Of a DNA stretch of 63,636 nucleotides, positions 54,457 through 63,577 are shown piece by piece; position 1 is the first letter of the stretch, and each line of letters starts with the position of its first letter. Under the pieces are notes generated by a model that saw only the letters and a list, made by a program, of their open reading frames with translations, had not been told where the DNA came from and did not search any database. This stretch comes from Nodosilinea sp. WJT8-NPBG4. Its GTDB lineage: Bacteria; Cyanobacteriota; Cyanobacteriia; Phormidesmidales; Phormidesmidaceae. The stretch spans positions 1 to 63,636 of the forward strand of contig JAHHHQ010000067.1 in NCBI GenBank assembly GCA_019359285.1, in the 5' to 3' direction. The position numbers and the translations under genes were made by a program.

Positions 54457-55803
54457 CTGAAAACCCGCGTTATTATCGTTCGTCACGGGCAGAGCACCTA
54501 CAACCAGCTCAAACTCATTCAAGGCCACTGCGACGAGTCAGAGCTGACCCCCGAGGGCGAGGCCCAGGCGCTTCAGGTGGGCCAGGCGTTGGTGGGCATT
54601 CCCTTTGATGGGGTGTGGGCTAGCCCTCTCAAGCGCGCTCGCAAAACCGCTGAGATTATTGCCGCTGAGCTGCAAGGCTTAACCCCTACCTTTACCGACG
54701 ACCTCAAAGAAATTTGCCTGCCGCTGTGGGAAGGCGTGGCTTTTAGCGAAGCCGAAGCCCAGCACCCTGAAACCTTTCACCAGTGGCGCACCGACCCAGC
54801 CAACTTGGTGATGGCGGTACCCCAAGCCGACGGCACAACGGTTGATTTTTACCCCATTCGCGAGCTGTATCAGCAGGCGGCGCGGTTTTGGCAGGGGCTA
54901 CTGGCTGAGCACCAGGGCAAAACCCTGCTGGTGGTGGCCCACAGCGCCATCAACCGAGCGCTGATTAGCACCGCCATTGGGCTGGGGCCAGAGTACTTCA
55001 ACAACCTGCACCAGGCCAATTGCAGCATTAGCGTGCTGAACTTTGCCGCTGGCTGGGGCAGCCCAGTCCAGGTCGAGGCCATGAACCTGACCAGCCACAT
55101 GGGAGCACCGCTCCCCGAAATGCGGCGCGGCCACAAAGGCCCCCGCATGCTGCTAGTGCGCCACGGCGAAACCGAGTGGAACCGCCAGGGTCGCTTTCAA
55201 GGTCAGATTGATGTGCCCCTCAACGACAACGGTCGCGCCCAGGGCGCTAAGGCAGCAGACTTTCTCAAACCCGTGGCGATCGATGCGGCCTACACCAGCT
55301 TTATGGCGCGGCCTAAAGAAACGGCAGAAATCATTCTTCAGCACCACCCAGGACTGACGCTGCACTCGGTGAACGAGTTGCGAGAGATTAGCCACGGCGA
55401 ATGGGAAGGGCTCTACGAAGCTGAGATTGAGAGCAACTATCCGGGGATGCTGGAGCAGTGGCAGAGTGCGCCTGAAACCGTGCAAATGCCAGGAGGCGAA
55501 AACCTGGAGCAGGTGTGGCTGCGATCGATCGCCGCCTGGAAGGAAATCGTCGCGGCCCACAGCGGCGGCGACACCGTGCAAACTATTCTCGTTGTCGCCC
55601 ACGATGCGGTAAATAAGGCGCTGCTCTGCCACGTGCTGGGCATGGGGCCCGAGTTTTTCTGGCGGTTTAAGCAGGGCAACGGCGCGGTGAGCGTGATCGA
55701 CTACCCCGACGGCATCGACAGCGCCCCGGTGCTAACCACGGCCAATGTCACGATTCACCTATCGGGCAGCGTGCTCGACAAGACCGCAGCGGGGGCCCTG
55801 TGA
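54457..55803 (+). CDS. Two-domain histidine phosphatase (phosphoglycerate mutase-like), CTG start
   Basis: The frame must begin at 54457: the first histidine-phosphatase motif, RVIIVRHGQSTYN, starts within a few residues of a CTG preceded by GAGAGGAC, and a stop lies 15 nt upstream. No ATG, GTG or TTG is available between. The product has 448 residues and two complete domains: the first with VRHGQS and LVVAHSAINR, the second with VRHGETEWNRQGRFQGQIDV and VVAHDAVNKALL. Both keep the phospho-acceptor His, Arg and second His. Probable phosphatase on a small molecule (phosphoserine, alpha-ribazole phosphate or sugar phosphate). Its stop overlaps the next start (GTGA). Confidence 0.85.
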   Translation: MKTRVIIVRHGQSTYNQLKLIQGHCDESELTPEGEAQALQVGQALVGIPFDGVWASPLKRARKTAEIIAAELQGLTPTFTDDLKEICLPLWEGVAFSEAEAQHPETFHQWRTDPANLVMAVPQADGTTVDFYPIRELYQQAARFWQGLLAEHQGKTLLVVAHSAINRALISTAIGLGPEYFNNLHQANCSISVLNFAAGWGSPVQVEAMNLTSHMGAPLPEMRRGHKGPRMLLVRHGETEWNRQGRFQGQIDVPLNDNGRAQGAKAADFLKPVAIDAAYTSFMARPKETAEIILQHHPGLTLHSVNELREISHGEWEGLYEAEIESNYPGMLEQWQSAPETVQMPGGENLEQVWLRSIAAWKEIVAAHSGGDTVQTILVVAHDAVNKALLCHVLGMGPEFFWRFKQGNGAVSVIDYPDGIDSAPVLTTANVTIHLSGSVLDKTAAGAL

Positions 55804-57083
55804 CGGAGATTCAGCTCATCCAGCAGGTGCGGGTGCTCGATGCGGTAGCGCAGACCGACCAGGTAGCCGATGTGCTGGTGCAGGATGGGGTGGTGACAGA
55901 GATCGCCCCGTCAATCACCGTTATCCCTGCTAAAGCGGAGATGATTCAAGGCCAGGGGAGGGTCTTACTGCCGGGTCTGGTCGATCTCTACAGCCACTCG
56001 GGGGAACCGGGTCACGAGCCGAGGGAAACCCTAGAATCGCTGCTGGCTGCTGGTCAGGCGGGCGGCTTTACCCGGCTGGGCATTTTGCCCAATACGGAGC
56101 CTGCGATCGACCATCCGGCGATGGTCGAAAAGCTGCTGGCTCGGCGGGACTCCATTACCCGCACAAATGCTAATCTGCCCCACCTATATCCCTGGGGTGC
56201 CTTGACTCAGGGTGCTCAGGGCCAGCAGATGGTGGAGTTGGTGGAGTTGTCTGAGTCGCCGATCGCAGGCTTTGCCGACGGTCGCGCAATTCAGAATCCA
56301 CTACTGGTGCAGCGGCTGTTACAGTACCTGCGGCCCCTGGGTAAGCCGGTGGCGCTGTGGAGCTGCGATCGCACCCTGCGAGACACGGGCGTGGCCCGGG
56401 AGGGGCCTTTTTCGCTGATTTACGGCCTGGTGGGCGACCCGGCCAGTTCTGAGACCGCTGCCCTGGCTGCACTGTTGGAATGTGTGGCCGAGGTCGGCAC
56501 ACCCGTTCACCTGATGCGGATTTCTACCGGGCGTGGGGTCGAACTGGTGCGTCAGGCCAAAGAACGCGGGTTACCCGTCACCGCCAGCACTACCTGGATG
56601 CACCTGCTGTGGAGCGCCAAGGATCTGGGTAGCTACGATACCAACCTGCGATTGTCGCCGCCGTTGGGAAACCCCGAAGACCAGGCAGCGCTGATTGAGG
56701 GGGTGAAGGCGGGGGTTGTGGATGCGATCGCGATCGACCACACACCCCACACCTACGAAGACAAAACCGTGGGCTTTCCCTCTGCGCCTCCTGGTGCGAT
56801 CGGCCTGGAGCTGGCGCTGGGGATTTTGTGGGATACCTTTGTCACCCAGGGCGACTGGTCGCCGCTGACGCTGGTGCAGGCGCTGAGCACAAATCCGGCT
56901 GCGTGCTGGGGGCAGACGCCGCCGACTATTCAGGCTCAGCAGCCTGCGGAAATGATTTTGTTTGACCCCGGCACCATGTGGACGGTTACGCCCTCAACCC
57001 TGTGTTCCCTCTCAGCCAATACTCCCTGGCTAGGGAAAGAGATCCCCGGTCGCGTCCTGCGTACTTGGGTATCGCCGCGTTAG
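55800..57083 (+). CDS. Dihydroorotase-like protein with degraded metal site
   Basis: A 427-residue amidohydrolase-fold protein from GTG at 55800, overlapping the phosphatase by 4 nt. Dihydroorotases form the pyrimidine ring and carry DxHxH and Lys/His/Asp metal ligands. Here the first site reads DLYSHSGEPG (62-71): Tyr64 replaces the first His and Gly68 the Arg, while His66 remains. The His of the family segment (HxxHVST) reads HLMRIST, and TPHHL reads TWMHL, whereas IDHTPHTYEDK keeps the Asp-His. The catalytic metal centre is probably lost. Comparable inactive forms in other bacteria pair with aspartate carbamoyltransferase. A structural or regulatory role is inferred. Confidence 0.78.
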   Translation: MTEIQLIQQVRVLDAVAQTDQVADVLVQDGVVTEIAPSITVIPAKAEMIQGQGRVLLPGLVDLYSHSGEPGHEPRETLESLLAAGQAGGFTRLGILPNTEPAIDHPAMVEKLLARRDSITRTNANLPHLYPWGALTQGAQGQQMVELVELSESPIAGFADGRAIQNPLLVQRLLQYLRPLGKPVALWSCDRTLRDTGVAREGPFSLIYGLVGDPASSETAALAALLECVAEVGTPVHLMRISTGRGVELVRQAKERGLPVTASTTWMHLLWSAKDLGSYDTNLRLSPPLGNPEDQAALIEGVKAGVVDAIAIDHTPHTYEDKTVGFPSAPPGAIGLELALGILWDTFVTQGDWSPLTLVQALSTNPAACWGQTPPTIQAQQPAEMILFDPGTMWTVTPSTLCSLSANTPWLGKEIPGRVLRTWVSPR

Positions 57084-57216
57084 CCACCTATCGAGCTTAG
57101 AGGGCGTTTGATGAAACTTGTTTTTTGTAGCAGAAGTGAAGATCCCCCTTTTTAGGGGGGGAAGGGCAAGGGATTAAAAGCTACAGCAGATCGCTTTCAA
57201 AACGCTCTCTTAGCTC

Positions 57217-57581
57217 TTAAGCGACATTCATAGTATTAGCGGTGCGGCGAGTGCGCTTTTGGCGGTCAGATTTGCGGCGGCCTCCGGCCATTTCGTATTC
57301 AGAGCTGTCTTTGCCGTAGCGGACGCCAAAGCCGGAGAGCATGTGGTCGAAAAATCCATTAGCTTGCGCTCGGCCATCAGCATGTCGTTGTAGGCTCCGT
57401 CTACCATCGACAGCATGCGGTTGTAGGTCATGAGCTTTTCTTGCATGGTCTGAATGTGGGCTTCATAGGACTCCATGGTGTAGCCGTTACCAAAATCGGC
57501 AGCTCTGGTGACAGACTGCATACCGGCGATGCGGCGCTGGGCTTTTTCGAGCGCCACAGAACTTCTCTTTTTTCGGGCCAT
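57217..57581 (-). pseudogene. Frameshifted conserved small protein
   Basis: The real start is the ATG at 57581 (MARKKRSSVALEKAQRRIAG). The protein continues DFGNGYTMESYEAHIQTMQE, LMTYNRMLSMVDGAYNDM and AERKLMDF, then the frame changes after a run of five A (plus strand, near 57350). Adding one base in that run restores DFFDHMLSGFGVRYGKDSSE and a basic ending with RRTANTMNVA, giving about 121 residues that read as one alpha-helical protein. As given, the frame instead runs on with an unrelated tail. Family unknown; probable cyanobacteria-specific. A homopolymer sequencing error is as likely as a true mutation. Confidence 0.7.
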
Positions 57582-58273
57582 TTGGGTATCTCCACAATAA
57601 AAACGGTAAGACCGAGTTTTGCAGAAGCCGGGTAATGGATTTAGCAATCTCAAATAGCTTCTATAGTTATCTATAAAAGCGTCATGGCTTACCGTTTCCA
57701 AGATGCATCCCTGGGTTTGCGCGGCTCAGTTGTTTATCCACTCTAGGCGGCAAAAATGGGCGATCGCTTGAGTAACCATTCGGAATTGCCGCTGTTTCAA
57801 ATTTTTTCGCCGGATCTGTATAGCTACGGAGATTTAGCACTGAGATCTGGGCCATAGTCACTAATGCTAAGGCGTTTGGTCAAACTGGGTAGGCGATATG
57901 GACTATTGCTTATGCGTTATTAACTATCGCTTGAGCAATGCTAATTGTTGGAGCTTAAAAGCTGTGTTTAGTACGGTGGTGGGTTGTGATGGGGTTGGCG
58001 ATTGGCCTAAACGCTGGGACAACTATAGGGATTGCTTAAGCATTAGTTGATAGTGCTTAAGCGTTGGTTATTAATTACCTCATGCCCGTGAACTGGGCAT
58101 CCGCAGAGAGCAGTTGCTACCGAGTGAATTTCGCACAACGCCTGTGCGAGGCTCTGCGTAGAAATGACAGGCAAAGCTTTGTGCCAGTGCCAGCTATGCT
58201 AACGTTTTGCCCACACTGCGTTTCGTCAATTAACCTATAGGTAAGCCTGTCCTGCTTATCTGTGTCTCTGCTC
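57582..58273. other. Gap with degenerate 21-nt periodic repeats
   Basis: The ~690-nt interval carries the repeat listed at 57866-58073. Outside this no frame or RNA gene is evident. Confidence 0.4.
57866..58073. repeat. Degenerate 21-nt tandem/periodic repeat
   Basis: Imperfect units built on TGCTTAAGCGTTrgTTAatA recur in register: GCTT begins at 57908, 57929, 58034 and 58055, intervals of 21, 105 (5x21) and 21. Weaker units begin at 57866 and 57887. The phase is kept over about 200 nt, so it looks like a decayed array. It is out of any long frame. Some middle units are not recognisable by eye. Confidence 0.5.
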
Positions 58274-58894
58274 ATGGTTCAAGCGCTTTCCGAGACTCTG
58301 ACCTTTGAAGAATTTCTCGACTGGTATCCAGACGGGCAAGGACGCTATGAATTGATCGATGGCATTGTTTCTGAAATGACTCCTACGGGCGACCATGAAG
58401 AAGTCGGTGTATTTATTGCCCGCAAGCTCAATGTCGAAATTGATCGCCTGGAGCAGCCCTGGTTTATTCCCCGCACTTACATTGTTAGACCTCCTGTTTT
58501 GGCTAGCGGATATCAGCCCGATGTGCTGGTGGTCGATCGCCTATCTTTAGACCAGGAACCCTTGTGGAAAAGGTCTTCGGTGATTACTCGCGGAGCATCG
58601 ATTAAGCTGGCGATCGAAGTAGTCAGCACTAACTGGCGCGATGACTATGGCCGCAAGCTCTTTGACTATGAAGTGATGGGCATTAGCGAGTATTGGATTG
58701 TGGATTTTCGCGCGCTGGGTGCCCGCCGTTTTACGGGGTACCCGAAGCAGCCGACGCTCTCGCTGTGTCAATTGATTGAGGGAGAATATCAAATCCAATT
58801 GCTTCAAGGCGATCAGCCTATTATTTCGCAAGCTTTTCCAGGATTAACGCTAACGGCTGCGCAGGTTTTTCAGGCAGGGTTGAACCAGGCTTAA
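58274..58894 (+). CDS. Uma2 family (DUF820) putative nuclease
   Basis: From the ATG at 58274 the product has 206 residues; a GTG at 58262 would add four. It has the PD-(D/E)XK-like Uma2 core: YELIDGIVSEMTPTG (about 26-40), SGYQPDVLVVDR with the Asp (about 75-86), IKLAIEVVSTNWRDDYGRKL (about 112-131) holding the Glu and Lys, and ISEYWIVDFRA. Such genes occur in dozens per cyanobacterial genome with no proven role; DNA cleavage is presumed from the fold. It lies 109 nt upstream of the large STAND-like gene on the same strand, so a shared transcript is possible. Confidence 0.88.
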   Translation: MVQALSETLTFEEFLDWYPDGQGRYELIDGIVSEMTPTGDHEEVGVFIARKLNVEIDRLEQPWFIPRTYIVRPPVLASGYQPDVLVVDRLSLDQEPLWKRSSVITRGASIKLAIEVVSTNWRDDYGRKLFDYEVMGISEYWIVDFRALGARRFTGYPKQPTLSLCQLIEGEYQIQLLQGDQPIISQAFPGLTLTAAQVFQAGLNQA

Positions 58895-59003
58895 TCTAAC
58901 CCATTATTTCTTATTCTATGGCGGAGATTGGGGATGCTGTTAGTTTACATCTACCATCTTCTAAAATAGGTAATGTGAGTAAAAAGCTACGACAGGCGAC
59001 TAG

Positions 59004-62000
59004 ATGAGCATTGCAGGAATCCGCTCCAATCGTGGCGATAGCTATCAGACTTTAGTTGCCTTTGATTGGGCATTGACCGTTCTATCTGATCCTGAATTTC
59101 AATGGCTTGAAGTTGATTCAACTACTTATTTAGTAGATGATGTCGTAATTTGTAAATCTGACGGTTCCCTGATTTGTTGCCAATGTAAAAAGAATCAAGC
59201 TAATTTCCGCGCGTGGTCGCTAACCGATCTCGCAGATGAACTGGAAAAAACTTTTCGGGAGCTCACAAGAAATCAGCAAGTAAAAGTCCGCTTCTACTCA
59301 TGCACCGAGTTTGGCAAACTCGCAAAATTACGTGAGTTTAGCGTTGCTTATTGCAGCGAGGCTGAATATCTTGAGAACTTGACTTCAGAGCATGCAAAAA
59401 CAAATCACGATTTGAATGACCTTATTGCTGCTACTCGGATTTCAAATCTCTCAACCTATGAATTCCTATGCCGAACTTCATTTGAGATCAGCCCAGATTT
59501 TGCTCGCATGAAGATGCTGTTGAGTGAACGGTTGCGCCAGATGGCAAGCAACTCAAATATTGCATTCGATACCCTTTGGAAAAATCTTGATAACCTTGGT
59601 GGGCGTATGGAGGGCGATAATCTGTCAGCCTCTAACCGGCATCGTCTTACTAAGGATGACCTCAAGAACATTCTCCATCATGCGGGAGTAATGCTGGCTC
59701 CCGTAATAGACACTGTACAGGTGCGAACATTATTTGCTAGCACTTCAGCCATTGGCAGGTCATGGCATCGAGATATTGCTGGGCATCGCATTCCGAGTCT
59801 AGTTGTGAACGAACTCCTAGATGCTATTGATGCTGGAGAACGCAGTATCCTGCTTACGGGGGATCCGGGTTCTGGCAAAACCTGTGTGATGCTGAGTCTG
59901 CAGGAAGCGCTGGAACAGCGCACGCAAACCCAAACGCATCTAGTGCCACTCTTCATTCAGTCGCGCGAATTCGCTGACTTTGCAACAGTGCAAGAGCGCC
60001 AAGCACAAGGTCTACCAGAACAATGGGTAGAACAGGTTGCCCGATTAGCAGAAGATGTGCATGTGGCCGTAATCATTGACTCGCTAGATGTCTTGTCTAT
60101 CGCCCGCGAGCACAGGGTATTGACATACTTCCTGGCACAAATTGACCGACTATTATTGATCAACAATGTCACTGTTATCACAGCTTGCCGCGCCTTCGAT
60201 CGCAAATATGATCAATACATTGCCACACGACAATGGGACTGCGAATTACAGTGTCGGCCATTGGACTGGGAGTCCGAAACTGTACCATTACTTGCCACGT
60301 TTGAAATCGATTCAACCTCTATTGATGTCGTTACCCGTGAATTGATCCGGAATCCTCGCGAACTAGCCTTGTTTGTCGAACTAGCTCAGCTTGAAGGCAG
60401 CTTCAACGTGGTTACCAGCCAAACGCTGGCGCAGCGCTATCTCAATACCATCGTGCAGTCCGATCCTGCCCTAGGAGACGCCGCGATGCTAGCGATTGAA
60501 GCTATAGCCGACGAAATGCTGAAGTCACGCAGTTTATCTATTCCACGTCAACGCTTCAGCGCTTCGCAGGAAATTCTACGACGGCTTCACAGCCTCAATG
60601 TTCTGCAAGATACCCATGACGGAAAATTGACGTTTGGTCATCAAACCTTAATGGATGTGCTGGTGATAAGCGGCGCTATACGCAAGGGAGCCTCGCTGAA
60701 TGAGTTTATCCAAAACTTGCCGCCCGTGCCCTTTGTCCGTCCGAGTATACGTAGCTTTGTCGCACAGCTATCAACGGGAGAGCGTCGCGAGTTCAGAAAA
60801 CAAATTCGAGCGGTATTGACAGGTAATGCCGCTTTTCACATTCGTCGCCTAGTTGCCGAATCATTTGCTCAGCAAAGACCACAGGATGATGACTGGCCGC
60901 TGCTACGAGACCTGCGAAACAATCACCGAGAGGTGTTTCAGGTGATTTATAACCAGGCATCGTTGGTTGAGTGGCATCACTTTTGGTCTGCTCATCTGGT
61001 GCCTGTATTAAAGGAAATGCGCGATGTTGAGGGTATGACAGCTCATATTTATCGGATAGAACAATGGAAAAATGAAGATGCCGCCGGAGTGCTAGCATTC
61101 TGGACAGAAGCCCTAGAGATGGATTGGCTAGATAAACAAAGAATCTCTGAGCGCTTGAGTTTTTCCCTATCCGAATTCAAAATAGAAAATTTATCACTGG
61201 TTGCTCCCTTGCTAGAGTGCCTACTTAATATGCCAATTCCAGAGCATAGCTTCTTGGGGCACACTCTTGCACGCTGTGTCACCGTTGGTGTAGTTGATGA
61301 TAGATTGCTTTGGCATTTTATTGCTGGTGAAATCAGCGGTGAGATCAGCGAAGACAACGCGATGATATTTTATTTCGAGAACAAATTACGTTGTCAACCC
61401 CATGAATTTCGCGATAAGGACGAAAATTTTTTGAACCAGCGGATGATACAGTCCACTGTCTTACTTGACCTAGCCTTAGAAGCGATCGAACAGTGGAGCC
61501 AAATCGAGTCAGCTCACTATGGCGATACCTGGACAAGATATCGTCAGGGATTTCTGTGGAACACCTCATACAGTAATGTCCACTCCAAAACCGATATTCA
61601 ACCTGTAGATTGCGAGCGAATTCTATTTGGTGCGATCGAGGGAGCCATTCTCCATCATGCTCAAAGAAACTCCGACTGGTGGCAGAAGAACCGAGAACGA
61701 CTGTGCTTCAACCACGAAAGTGCTCTGTGCTACTTCGCCATTCTCGCTTTCACAAACTCCCCACAGACTAATATTGATTTGATCGGTAGTCTACTGTGCG
61801 ACAGAAGTTTACTAGAATCCGACCTCTCTTACAAGTTAGGTAAGTTGATTCAGATAGCCTTCATTTACCTAGACAGCCAGATACAAGATTCAGTAATGAC
61901 AACAATACAAACCCTTTTGGAGGAAACCGCAACGGATGAGGAAGCAAGACCTTGGGTATTAGGAAAACGAGTCGAATACATATCTACTATTCCGTGCCAT

Positions 62001-63530
62001 CTTCGCTCACCGGAAACCCAAGCAATACTAAATACTTACGAAAAAAGTTATGGGGCATTAAATCAACAGCGATCCATTGGTATTCAAGCTGTTATAGTTA
62101 CCGCCCCATTTACATTTGAAGTATTTCTAAGTGCCAGTGATGAAGGCGTAATTCGTTTACTAAAGCACTATTCTGGATATAACCAAGCTTTCGATAAATT
62201 TTTTGTTGGAGGGAGACAAGAGGTAGGATGCCAATTGCGCGAGGCTTCATCTCGTCACCCATCACGATTCTTGAGATTATTGGTCGTACACTGGAGTAAT
62301 ATTTCAGCGAGTTTTTGCAATGATATTATGGAGGGTATTGCCAACTACTTGGCATATAGCCATGGTGGTTTAAAGCCTAACGACACATGGATACCAATTG
62401 AAGAACCTGATGTTCCTGCCTTAGCGAACCAAGTCATTGAGGAGTTGGAGAGACATCCTGCTCATTGGTGGCTGAATCGCTCTGCAGCTCAAGCTCTGAA
62501 AGCCTGTGCGTATATTACGCAGGATGAACGAAATGCTGCTCGGTTGGTGTTCTGGACAATAGGTTTTGGAAACTTTAAAGAGGAAAGCACTATCCAAGTC
62601 GGTTCAGATGATTTACTTACCACTGGAATTAATATAACCAACGAAAATATTGCCGAAACCCTGATAATTTTGGCTAACAACTTGCAAGAACATGGTGTTA
62701 CATTACCCGAGTTGTTACCACCCACACTACGCCGATTCGCCTGTAGCAAACACCCTATAATCTGTGCCCTGATTCTGCAACGTTTACCTTACCTTCAAAG
62801 CCAGAATCCCGAGTTGGGTTGGGACTTGTTTCACCTTACTATGCAGAATTCTAGAGGCCTTTGGCAGTCTGCCGAGCGTTGCTTGTATTACGCCCATCGC
62901 AGTCACTTCGAGAAGGTTGCGCCCTTGCTTGAGCAGATCTGTCGCGATGGTAACAAAAAAGATATGGAAACTTGGGGGCGTGTTTCAGCCTTGTCTGCCC
63001 TAGCCGGACTTATTGACTTTGCCAATTTACTTAGTAAGTTGAACACTTTAGATATTACCGAAGCATGGCAAGGGGCAGGAAGTGTTTGGACCCACATTAG
63101 CAATATCAAGCAACATCGTGAGCAATGCCTTGAAGGGATCGAAGCGGGATTAAAAGCAGGCATCCCTCATGCAATGTCTGTTGCTCGAAAGATGGAAAAT
63201 ATTTTCCGAGAAAATACGCCACCAATTACCATTCCGGTAGATCTGATTCAGCTTTACTTAAGGGTGTGCGAAAACAGCAATGAAGATAAGCATCACAGCA
63301 TATTCGGCTTTGACGAGTGGCTTAATGCCCTTTCGCAGCGAAACCCAGAGTTTGCCCTAGCCGTAACCAAAATTTATCTGGCTTATGTCCGTCGTACCAA
63401 AAAATACCATTACGACCATAAAAATCAGCTTGTTCAACTATTAACTAGGCTTTTTGCCGAAGCCGAGGAACGAGAAGAATCTGACTATGGTGCAATGCTT
63501 AATCGCGTAGTATTGCAGCCGAAGGCGTGA
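59004..63530 (+). CDS. Nuclease-NTPase-repeat protein, candidate Avs/STAND anti-phage sensor
   Basis: A 1508-residue protein in three parts. Residues 1-150 resemble a DUF4297/Cap4-type PD-(D/E)XK nuclease: RGDSYQTL (10-17), LEVDSTTYLVDDVVI with Glu36 and Asp45/46, and CCQCKKNQ with Gln60-x-Lys62. Residues about 250-480 form a P-loop NTPase: Walker A LLTGDPGSGKT (to Lys291) and Walker B VAVIIDSLDVL (about 353-363). Residues about 500-1508 are an alpha-helical repeat region (for example LRDLRNNHREVFQVIY) with no catalytic motif. The order nuclease-NTPase-repeats matches single-gene STAND (Avs) systems, where repeats recognise phage proteins and nuclease kills. It is next to an IS630-type gene; homology is inferred, not searched. 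Confidence 0.75.
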   Translation: MSIAGIRSNRGDSYQTLVAFDWALTVLSDPEFQWLEVDSTTYLVDDVVICKSDGSLICCQCKKNQANFRAWSLTDLADELEKTFRELTRNQQVKVRFYSCTEFGKLAKLREFSVAYCSEAEYLENLTSEHAKTNHDLNDLIAATRISNLSTYEFLCRTSFEISPDFARMKMLLSERLRQMASNSNIAFDTLWKNLDNLGGRMEGDNLSASNRHRLTKDDLKNILHHAGVMLAPVIDTVQVRTLFASTSAIGRSWHRDIAGHRIPSLVVNELLDAIDAGERSILLTGDPGSGKTCVMLSLQEALEQRTQTQTHLVPLFIQSREFADFATVQERQAQGLPEQWVEQVARLAEDVHVAVIIDSLDVLSIAREHRVLTYFLAQIDRLLLINNVTVITACRAFDRKYDQYIATRQWDCELQCRPLDWESETVPLLATFEIDSTSIDVVTRELIRNPRELALFVELAQLEGSFNVVTSQTLAQRYLNTIVQSDPALGDAAMLAIEAIADEMLKSRSLSIPRQRFSASQEILRRLHSLNVLQDTHDGKLTFGHQTLMDVLVISGAIRKGASLNEFIQNLPPVPFVRPSIRSFVAQLSTGERREFRKQIRAVLTGNAAFHIRRLVAESFAQQRPQDDDWPLLRDLRNNHREVFQVIYNQASLVEWHHFWSAHLVPVLKEMRDVEGMTAHIYRIEQWKNEDAAGVLAFWTEALEMDWLDKQRISERLSFSLSEFKIENLSLVAPLLECLLNMPIPEHSFLGHTLARCVTVGVVDDRLLWHFIAGEISGEISEDNAMIFYFENKLRCQPHEFRDKDENFLNQRMIQSTVLLDLALEAIEQWSQIESAHYGDTWTRYRQGFLWNTSYSNVHSKTDIQPVDCERILFGAIEGAILHHAQRNSDWWQKNRERLCFNHESALCYFAILAFTNSPQTNIDLIGSLLCDRSLLESDLSYKLGKLIQIAFIYLDSQIQDSVMTTIQTLLEETATDEEARPWVLGKRVEYISTIPCHLRSPETQAILNTYEKSYGALNQQRSIGIQAVIVTAPFTFEVFLSASDEGVIRLLKHYSGYNQAFDKFFVGGRQEVGCQLREASSRHPSRFLRLLVVHWSNISASFCNDIMEGIANYLAYSHGGLKPNDTWIPIEEPDVPALANQVIEELERHPAHWWLNRSAAQALKACAYITQDERNAARLVFWTIGFGNFKEESTIQVGSDDLLTTGINITNENIAETLIILANNLQEHGVTLPELLPPTLRRFACSKHPIICALILQRLPYLQSQNPELGWDLFHLTMQNSRGLWQSAERCLYYAHRSHFEKVAPLLEQICRDGNKKDMETWGRVSALSALAGLIDFANLLSKLNTLDITEAWQGAGSVWTHISNIKQHREQCLEGIEAGLKAGIPHAMSVARKMENIFRENTPPITIPVDLIQLYLRVCENSNEDKHHSIFGFDEWLNALSQRNPEFALAVTKIYLAYVRRTKKYHYDHKNQLVQLLTRLFAEAEEREESDYGAMLNRVVLQPKA

Positions 63531-63577
63531 TTAGGACAATATAGAGGGGAAGTGTGTTTACCGTACTACTCCTCCTA

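Noticed and set aside
54178..54528. 116-codon minus-strand frame
   Set aside because: It runs through the HIP1 palindrome and the start of the phosphatase gene; composition is not protein-like.
57866..58073. CRISPR array
   Set aside because: Units are adjacent or in phase without unique spacers of constant size and are too degenerate.
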